A stretch of 5,991 bases of DNA from assembly GCA_021784255.1 (NCBI GenBank), contig JAJXSZ010000190.1, positions 1-5,991 on the forward strand, written 5' to 3'. Positions 1 through 4,940 of the stretch are shown piece after piece. Numbering within the stretch: position 1 is the stretch's first letter; each line of letters begins with the position of its first letter. A program made the position numbers and the translations under genes. Under the pieces are notes generated by a model. The model was not told the DNA's origin. It ran no database searches and worked only from the letters and a program-made list of their open reading frames with translations. The DNA comes from Pseudomonadota bacterium. GTDB lineage: Bacteria; Pseudomonadota; Alphaproteobacteria; Acetobacterales; Acetobacteraceae.

Positions 1-330
1 GCGCGCGATCGCCTCTTCCTCGCCGGCGCGTTTGAAGCGCGCGAGCACCTCGGTGCGCAGGCGTTGCAGATCGTCCGCGGCCACGGCGTCGCGCGTGGCG
101 ATGGCGATGGCCTCGCCGCCGCTCACGGCGAGCATGCCGCCGCGCACCGCGATGTGGTGCTCGGTGCCGGCCTGGTCGCGCCAGCTCACCACCGAGATCG
201 CCAGCGCGGTCAGGAAATCGGCGTGGCCGCGCAGGATGCCGAAGGCGCCGGTGTCGTCCTCGGCACGCAGGTGCACGACGTCCTCGGCCGTGAGGACGAG
301 CGCCAGCGGCGTGGTAACGGTGAGCTTCAT
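1..330 (-). CDS. atpC: F-type ATPase epsilon subunit, alternate (N-ATPase) type; C-terminus outside window
   Basis: Epsilon subunit of the F1 sector, part of the central stalk that couples rotation to catalysis. Translating the minus strand from the ATG at 330 gives 110 residues with no stop before the window edge. It begins MKLTVTTP and contains the family hallmark GAFGILRGHADFL (about residues 28-40), then a beta-rich stretch with VRGGMLAVS near 62-70. That is the epsilon beta-sandwich domain. Residues from about 84 on start the helical C-terminal part. Epsilon proteins are usually about 130 residues, so only a short tail should be missing. The ATG overlaps the atpD stop as ATGA (327-330), so the two are probably translationally coupled; no strong Shine-Dalgarno is seen. 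Assignment to the alternate ATPase rests on the beta-epsilon gene pair and the lack of alpha/gamma genes upstream; the downstream genes that would confirm it are outside the window. Confidence 0.88.
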   Translation of the reverse strand, partial: MKLTVTTPLALVLTAEDVVHLRAEDDTGAFGILRGHADFLTALAISVVSWRDQAGTEHHIAVRGGMLAVSGGEAIAIATRDAVAADDLQRLRTEVLARFKRAGEEEAIAR

Positions 331-1760
331 GCGGCGGGCCGCGCACTCGCGCGCTCGCGCTGGCGCGCCTCGCCGAGGTCGCCGACCATGTAGAGCGAGC
401 CTTCCGCCCAGGCATCGGCCTCGCCGTCGAGGATGGCGCGGCAGCCGGCCAGGGTGTCGGCGATCTCGACGGTCCGCCCTTCCTTGCCGGTGAACGCCTC
501 GGTGACCATGAAGGGCTGGGTCAGAAAGCGCATCAGCCGGCGTGCGCGCTTGACCGCCTGGCGGTCGGCGGCGCTGAGCTCCTCGATCCCGAGCAGGGCG
601 ATGATCTCCTGCAGGTCGCGGTAATGGGCGATGGTTTTGCGCACCTCCTGCGCGATCCGGTAATGCGCCGCGCCGACCAGGTGCGGAACGAGCAGGGTCG
701 AGGTCGAGGCGAGCGGATCGACGGCGGGATACATCGCCGCGCTCGCCATCTCGCGCGACAGCACGATCGAGGAGTCGAGATGGCTGAAAATCTCGGCGAC
801 CGCGGGGTCGGTGAAATCGTCCGCCGGCACATAGACGGCCTGGATCGAGGTGATCGCGGCACCGGCGACCGAGGCGATGCGCTCTTCGAGCTCGGCGATC
901 TCGCTCGCCAGGGTCGGTTGATAGCCGACCCTGGAGGGCAGGCGGCCGAGCAGTCCCGAGACCTCGCTGCCAGCCTGAACCATGCGGTAGACGTTGTCGA
1001 TCAGCAACAACACGTTCTCGCGCTTCTCGTCGCGAAAATACTCGGCGATGGCCAGCGCCGTCAGTCCCGCGCGCCAGCGTGCGCCGGGCGGCTCGTTCAT
1101 CTGGCCGAACACCAGCGCGGTGCGGGCGAGGACGCCTGATTCCCGCAGCTCCAGCAGCAGCTCATGGCCCTCGCGCGAGCGCTCGCCGATGCCGGCGAAG
1201 ACGGAGATCCCAGCATGGCGCTCGACCGTGGTGCGGATCAGTTCCATGATCAGGACGGTCTTGCCCACGCCCGCGCCGCCGAACATCGCCGCCTTGCCGC
1301 CTTTGACCAGCGGCGCCAGCAGGTCGATGACCTTGATCCCGGTGTGGAAGATTTCCTGTGCCGCGCCGAGCCGGGCGAGTGCCGGCGCCGCGGCATGGAT
1401 CGGGCGGCGCGGCGTGCCGGCCGGGAGGGGCGGACCGCGGTCCGCCGGCTCGCCGGTGGCGTCGAGCAGCCGTCCGAGCACGGCCTCGCCGACCGGCACA
1501 CGGATCGGCCCACCCAGCGCCCGCGCCGCCGCGCCGCGCCTGAGCCCGGCGGTGTTGCCCAGCGCCACCGACCGCACGGTCGCGGCATCGAGATGCTGCT
1601 GCACCTCCGCGATCAGCGGCGCCGGCCCATCGCTCGCGATCGCGATGGCCGCATTGACGCCAGGCAATGGCGCTTCGGGGAAGCGGACATCGACGACCGA
1701 GCCATGGATCGCCGTCACCTCTCCCGCGCCGGCCTCGTCGTGCGATGCGCTCGTCACCAC
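327..1760 (-). CDS. atpD: F-type ATPase catalytic beta subunit, alternate (N-ATPase) type
   Basis: Catalytic beta subunit of an F1Fo ATPase at the cytoplasmic face of the membrane. From the GTG at 1760 it has 477 residues, normal for beta. Features in order: N-terminal barrel (VTAIHGSVVDVRFPE, about 15-29), Walker A GGAGVGKT (161-168), catalytic-glutamate loop GERSREG (192-198), FGQMNEPPGAR (about 218-228), Walker B LLLIDN (251-256), the adenine-pocket loop YPAVDP (344-349), and EELSAAD (393-399) in place of the usual DELSEED. All nucleotide-site residues I can identify are intact. The GTG start is chosen because AGGAAGA (1771-1765, minus strand) lies just upstream and homology begins soon after; a second GTG follows at 1757. 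The frame is open to an ATG at 1868, but the extra 36 residues do not look like beta. The gene appears first in its operon and overlaps atpC by 4 nt. Alternate (possibly Na+-translocating) type is inferred from gene order and divergence from housekeeping beta; the ion cannot be judged without the c subunit. Confidence 0.93.
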   Translation of the reverse strand: MVTSASHDEAGAGEVTAIHGSVVDVRFPEAPLPGVNAAIAIASDGPAPLIAEVQQHLDAATVRSVALGNTAGLRRGAAARALGGPIRVPVGEAVLGRLLDATGEPADRGPPLPAGTPRRPIHAAAPALARLGAAQEIFHTGIKVIDLLAPLVKGGKAAMFGGAGVGKTVLIMELIRTTVERHAGISVFAGIGERSREGHELLLELRESGVLARTALVFGQMNEPPGARWRAGLTALAIAEYFRDEKRENVLLLIDNVYRMVQAGSEVSGLLGRLPSRVGYQPTLASEIAELEERIASVAGAAITSIQAVYVPADDFTDPAVAEIFSHLDSSIVLSREMASAAMYPAVDPLASTSTLLVPHLVGAAHYRIAQEVRKTIAHYRDLQEIIALLGIEELSAADRQAVKRARRLMRFLTQPFMVTEAFTGKEGRTVEIADTLAGCRAILDGEADAWAEGSLYMVGDLGEARQRERASARPAA

Positions 1761-1997
1761 CCCGTCTTCCTGAGGCGGATCTTGCGGGGCCGGCCGCGAC
1801 CATCGCGGCACGCCACACCAAGCTCCAAAAGCGAACAATACTAACCCATTGCCGCCCTGCGGCGCCATCCCGGACGGCCGGCCCGTTACGGGAAGTTGAA
1901 CGATTATTCAGCGATTTCAGCAGTCTGACGCGGCGGCGCATAAGCTTGCCGTAAGTCGTTGCCGGTAGGGCATCGGCGTCCCTGTTCGAGCCCGATC
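1761..1997. promoter_or_regulatory. Divergent intergenic region between atpD and the FMN-binding operon
   Basis: These 237 nt must hold the promoters for both diverging units. A pocket around 1894-1920 is clearly more AT-rich than its surroundings. I found no convincing sigma-70 promoter pair: TTGAAC at 1896-1901 has no good -10 partner, and the minus-strand AATAAT near 1903-1908 has no good -35. Two small inverted repeats are visible: GCCGCGA/TCGCGGC (1793-1799 and 1803-1809, 3-nt loop), in the atpD leader, and CCCGT-T-ACGGG (1882-1892). Either could be an operator or leader hairpin, but in DNA this GC-rich they may be chance. Confidence 0.4.
1765..1771 (-). promoter_or_regulatory. Ribosome binding site deciding the atpD start
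   Basis: On the minus strand AGGAAGA reads 1771 to 1765. The AGGA core lies 7 nt before the GTG at 1760 and 10 nt before the GTG at 1757. The upstream ATG at 1868 has no comparable site. This favours GTG 1760 as the atpD start. Confidence 0.6.
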
Positions 1998-2366
1998 ATG
2001 AAACCTCTGCGCTACTCCCTGCTCCTCGGCACCGCTCTCGGCGCCTGCCTCGCCGCTCCCCTGCCGGCGCTGGCCCAGACGCACTACCGCGACGGCACGT
2101 ATCCCGGCCCCACCTACAGCGCCTATTACGGCTACGTGCAGGCGCAGGTGACGGTGCACAGCGGCAAGATCACCGAGGTGCGGGTCCTGAAATATCCGTC
2201 CGACCGCGCCACCAGCCGCTACATCGCCTCGCGCGCGCTGCCCTACCTCGAGCGCGAAGTGATCCGCGCGCAGAGCGGGCGCATCTATGGCGTTACCGGC
2301 GCAACGCTGGACAGCCGGGCCTTCGTCGCCTCCATCGACGGCGCGCTGCGCAGCGCCTCGCACTGA
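1998..2366 (+). CDS. Small exported FMN-binding domain protein (predicted covalent flavoprotein)
   Basis: Predicted extracytosolic electron carrier of 122 residues. Residues 1-26 form a signal peptide: MKPLR basic start, hydrophobic core, and cleavage probably after ALA (24-26). An alternative is a lipobox LGAC with Cys17. The mature part matches the FMN-binding domain shared with NqrG/RnfG-type and NqrC-type proteins: RDGTYPG (31-37), YYGYVQAQVTV (43-53), SGKITEVRV (55-63) and the flavinylation motif TGAT (100-103), followed by LDSRAF. Thr103 is the expected site of phosphoester-linked FMN. The family motif usually has Asp three residues before the first Ser/Thr; here that position is Tyr97. 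ATG 1998 is chosen because it gives the signal peptide; a TTG at 1959 in the same frame would bury it. No strong Shine-Dalgarno is seen. Its stop overlaps the apbE start by 1 nt (TGATG), and apbE being the next gene supports flavinylation. Confidence 0.87.
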   Translation: MKPLRYSLLLGTALGACLAAPLPALAQTHYRDGTYPGPTYSAYYGYVQAQVTVHSGKITEVRVLKYPSDRATSRYIASRALPYLEREVIRAQSGRIYGVTGATLDSRAFVASIDGALRSASH

Positions 2367-3106
2367 TGGACGCGACCCGCTTCCTCATGGGCATGCCGGT
2401 TACCGTGGACGTACCCGCCGGTACGCAGGCGGTGATCGAGGCCGCCTTCGCCCGCTTCGCCGAGATCGAGGCGCGGTTCAGCCCGTTCCGCCCCGACAGC
2501 GAGGTGGTGCGCTTCAACGCGCTGCGCCTGGTCGACGGCGAGCCGAGCGAGGAGCTGCGCGAGGTGCTGGCGCTCGCCGAGCGCACGCGCATCGAGACCG
2601 ACGGGTATTTCGACATCGCCCGCCCAGACGGTTTTCTCGATCCGACGGGCATCGTCAAAGGCTGGGCGATCCGCGAGGTCGCCCGCCAGATCGAGGCGCA
2701 GGGCTTTGCCGACTACCTGGTGGATGCGGGCGGGGACATCCAGTGCCGCGGCAACGCGCCGGACGGCGAACCCTGGCGCATCGGCATCCGCAACCCGTTC
2801 GATGCGATGCAGATCGTCAAGGTCATCGCGCCGCGCGACCATGGCATCGCCACCTCCGGCACGTCCGCGCGCGGCCAGCACATCTACGACCCGCACCAGC
2901 CGGGCCGCAGGATCAGCGACGTTCTCAGCATCACCGTGATCGGCCCCGACGTTCTGGAAGCCGATCGTTTCGCCACCGCCGCCTTTGCCATGGGCGAGGG
3001 CGGCATCGGCTTCATCGAGGCGCAGCCGGGCCTCGAGGGCTATCTCATCGGCGCTGACCGCCTCGCGGTGCAGACCACCGGCTTCAGGGAGTTTGTCGTG
3101 TCATGA
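2366..3106 (+). CDS. apbE: FAD:protein FMN transferase (ApbE family), short form without visible signal peptide
   Basis: Transfers FMN from FAD to a Thr in a (S/T)GAT motif of its target, here presumably the preceding gene product. The 246 residues show the family's conserved blocks: LMGMPVTV (7-14), FSPFRPDSEVVRFN (38-51), GYFDIA (80-85), GIVKGWA (95-101), LVDAGGDIQ (118-126), GIATSGTSARGQHIYDP (160-176) and EADRFATAAFAMG (198-210). Asp200 and Thr204 match the Asp/Thr pair that binds Mg2+ in known ApbE enzymes. Two things are odd. The protein is shorter than typical periplasmic ApbE (about 300-350 residues) and starts directly in the domain with no signal peptide, although the proposed target is exported. 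Also the usual DPxTG after the His-Ile is DPHQPG here. Translation probably restarts from the 1-nt TGATG overlap, since no Shine-Dalgarno is evident. It ends in an ATGA overlap with the next gene. Confidence 0.92.
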   Translation: MDATRFLMGMPVTVDVPAGTQAVIEAAFARFAEIEARFSPFRPDSEVVRFNALRLVDGEPSEELREVLALAERTRIETDGYFDIARPDGFLDPTGIVKGWAIREVARQIEAQGFADYLVDAGGDIQCRGNAPDGEPWRIGIRNPFDAMQIVKVIAPRDHGIATSGTSARGQHIYDPHQPGRRISDVLSITVIGPDVLEADRFATAAFAMGEGGIGFIEAQPGLEGYLIGADRLAVQTTGFREFVVS

Positions 3107-4668
3107 CGGACAGCGTGCGTGCTGCCACGAAGCGTGAAACCAACTTTGCCATCACCCGCATGGCCGATGCGGTGCTCAACCATATCACCATGTACCGCCT
3201 GGTACTCGCCTACACCGGCGGGCTGCTGCTGCTCGCCTTCCTGCTCGGCTTCGCGCACCTCGTGCCGGTCGATCCCACGGCGCTCGCCTTCTCGGCGGTG
3301 GTGATCCTCGGCACGTGCTGGCTCAGCAACCGGGTCTTCGCCGCGGTGCTGCGGGTGCCGGCCAACATGGAATCCTATGCCATCACGGCGCTGATCCTGA
3401 CGCTGCTGTTCGCGCCGGTGACGGCAAAGAACGGCGCCGGCGTGGCGGGGCTCGTGGTCGCCAGCGTGGTCGCCATCGCCTCGAAATTCCTGATCGCCCC
3501 GGGCCGCAAGCATATCTTCAACCCGGTCGCCGCCGGGGCCACCGCCGCGGCGTTGCTGCTCGGCCAGCCGGCTACCTGGTGGGTCGGCGGCAACGCGGTG
3601 CTGCTGCTGCCGGTGTTCCTGGGCGGGCTGCTGGTGGTGCGCAAGGTGCGCCAGTTCGGCATGCTCGGCGCCTATGTCGCGGCCAACCTCGCGGTGACGC
3701 TGGCGACCACGCCGCTGGCGATGATGCCGATGGCGCTGAACCAGACCTTCCTGTCCTCGCCGCTGCTGTTCGCCGGCTTCGCGATGCTGACCGAGCCGCT
3801 GACCGCCGCCCACGGCCGGCGTTCGCGGCTCCTTTTCGGCGCCATCATCGGCGCCATCTCGTCGGCCAATTTCCACATCGGCTCGTTCTACCCGACGCCG
3901 GAGATGGCGTTCCTCGCCGGCAACCTGTTCGCCTGGGCGGCGACGCCCAAGGGCCGCTTCCGCCTGACCCTGCTGCGGATCGAGAAGATGGCCTCGGGCT
4001 GCTACGATTTCGTGTTCCAGCCGGATCGCCGGCTCGCCTTCGAGGCCGGGCAGTACATCGACTGGACGCTCGACGTGCCCGCTCCGGACAACCGCGGCAA
4101 CCGGCGCACCTTCACCATCGCCTCGGCGCCGGGGGAGAAGGAGCTGCGGCTGGGCGTGAAGTTCCATCCCGAGCCCAGCGCGTTCAAGCGTACGCTGGCA
4201 TCCCTGCAGCCTGGCGACGTGGTCTTCGCGTCGCATATCGCCGGCCACTTCACCCTGCCGCGCGACCCCGCGGCAAAGCTCGCTTTCCTGGCCGGCGGCA
4301 TTGGCGTCACCCCGTTCCGCGCCATGGTCGAGGAGCTGGTGGGCCGGGGCGAAAAGCGCGACGTCGTCCTGCTCTACGGCAACAACCGGCTGTCGGACAT
4401 CGCCTATGCCGAACTCTTCCAGGAGGCGGCGGCGACGATCGGCCTGCGCACCGTCTACGCGGTCGCCGAGCCGGAGGAGCAGGGCTACGACATCCACAAG
4501 GGCTACATCGACGAGGCGCTGATCCGCCGCGAGATCCCGGACTGGCGCGAACGCGTGTTCTACATCTCCGGCCCCCGCGCCATGGTGGTGCGCTTCGAAC
4601 GCGCGCTACGCGCCCTGGGCGTGCCGCGCGGGCGGATCAAGACCGACTTCTTCCCGGGGTTCGCCTAA
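3103..4668 (+). CDS. Fusion of NqrB/RnfD-like membrane domain and FNR-like FAD/NAD(P)H reductase
   Basis: Predicted NAD(P)H-driven transmembrane electron-transfer protein, 521 residues in two parts. Residues about 30-282 are strongly hydrophobic with 9-10 predicted helices and carry NqrB/RnfD signatures: KHIFNP (136-141) and MLTEP (228-232, the family's ATDP-like motif) followed by RLLFGAIIGAI (242-252). Residues about 285-521 form a ferredoxin-reductase-like unit: flavin-binding RTFTIAS (335-341), pyridine-nucleotide loop AGGIGVTP (397-404), YISGP (487-491, where Cys of the usual CGP is Ser) and a C-terminus ending in DFFPGF. The reductase is expected in the cytosol. No Cys-rich iron-sulphur motif is visible, so electrons would pass from FAD through the membrane domain, possibly via a membrane-bound flavin. 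The ATG at 3103 overlaps the apbE stop by 4 nt; AGGGAG (3086-3091) is a plausible Shine-Dalgarno 11 nt upstream. It is the last gene of the operon, followed by a hairpin. Substrate choice between NADH and NADPH cannot be read here. Confidence 0.88.
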   Translation: MTDSVRAATKRETNFAITRMADAVLNHITMYRLVLAYTGGLLLLAFLLGFAHLVPVDPTALAFSAVVILGTCWLSNRVFAAVLRVPANMESYAITALILTLLFAPVTAKNGAGVAGLVVASVVAIASKFLIAPGRKHIFNPVAAGATAAALLLGQPATWWVGGNAVLLLPVFLGGLLVVRKVRQFGMLGAYVAANLAVTLATTPLAMMPMALNQTFLSSPLLFAGFAMLTEPLTAAHGRRSRLLFGAIIGAISSANFHIGSFYPTPEMAFLAGNLFAWAATPKGRFRLTLLRIEKMASGCYDFVFQPDRRLAFEAGQYIDWTLDVPAPDNRGNRRTFTIASAPGEKELRLGVKFHPEPSAFKRTLASLQPGDVVFASHIAGHFTLPRDPAAKLAFLAGGIGVTPFRAMVEELVGRGEKRDVVLLYGNNRLSDIAYAELFQEAAATIGLRTVYAVAEPEEQGYDIHKGYIDEALIRREIPDWRERVFYISGPRAMVVRFERALRALGVPRGRIKTDFFPGFA

Positions 4669-4676
4669 AGCCGCCA

Positions 4677-4713
4677 CCGATCTGTCCGGACCTGTCCGGC
4701 TCGGGCAGATCGG
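4677..4713 (+). terminator. Hairpin after the flavin electron-transfer operon, candidate terminator
   Basis: A 12-bp stem pairs CCGATCTGTCCG (4677-4688) with CGGGCAGATCGG (4702-4713), with one G-U wobble and a 13-nt loop. It starts 8 nt after the stop codon at 4668. No U-tract follows (ATCTTGCC), so if it ends transcription it is not a textbook intrinsic terminator. It could also protect the mRNA 3' end. The left arm and loop contain a direct repeat of CTGTCCGG (4682-4689 and 4692-4699, 10-nt period), which could instead be a protein site for the downstream gene. Confidence 0.45.
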
Positions 4714-4940
4714 ATCTTGCCCTGGCGGCACCACGACCAGGCGGGCGACCGTCGCGGTCGCGTCCACGGCGAGCATCACGGCGCGCGGCTTGCTGCCGGC
4801 GCCGGGTTGGCGCGCCGGGCCGCCAGCCGCGGCGGGCACGGATCGCGCCGCCGCAGCCCAGCGTCGCGGCCGCGGCGGTTGTCGCCCGCGCAGCACACGC
4901 CTATCACAAGCAAAACCAACGAAACGAGACGCCAGGAACC
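4714..4940. other. Intergenic region and leader upstream of the aminotransferase
   Basis: Very GC-rich stretch with no reading frame I can recognise. It holds a small hairpin GCGACCG-TCG-CGGTCGC (4745-4761) and the palindrome CGCGGCCGCG (4865-4874). The last 40 nt become A-rich (around 4903-4929), as expected for an unstructured translation leader. The promoter for the aminotransferase should be here, but no convincing -35/-10 pair is visible. Confidence 0.35.
4934..4938 (+). promoter_or_regulatory. Closely spaced ribosome binding site for the aminotransferase
   Basis: AGGAA lies only 2 nt before the ATG at 4941, which is shorter than the usual 5-9 nt. The start is still favoured because the conserved PGPTNIP motif begins at residue 14, and no better start exists between it and the leader. 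Confidence 0.45.

Noticed and set aside
1429..1446. Perfect 18-bp palindrome GGCGGACCGCGGTCCGCC inside atpD
   Set aside because: It lies in coding sequence made of GC-only codons for an Arg/Gly/Pro-rich loop. No second copy was noticed, so chance is the simplest explanation.
327..1760. Assigning Na+ specificity to the ATPase
   Set aside because: Ion choice depends on the c subunit, which is outside the window; beta and epsilon do not determine it.
1761..1868. N-terminal extension of atpD to the ATG at 1868
   Set aside because: The 36 extra residues do not resemble any beta subunit and have no clear ribosome site, while GTG 1760 has AGGAAGA at good spacing.
1959..1997. TTG start at 1959 for the FMN-binding protein
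   Set aside because: It would place 13 residues before the signal peptide, which starts cleanly at ATG 1998.
3532..3546. AGAT (residues 144-147) after HIFNP in the membrane domain as a second flavinylation site
   Set aside because: This position aligns with the FNPAAFG-type segment of NqrB/RnfD, not with their (S/T)GAT flavinylation motif, and the residue before GAT is Ala. The match looks accidental.
3040..4497. 485-residue open frame on the minus strand opposite the membrane-reductase fusion
   Set aside because: It is rich in Arg, Gln, His and Gly without recognisable domains, as expected for the antisense of a GC-rich gene. The plus strand carries clear family motifs throughout.
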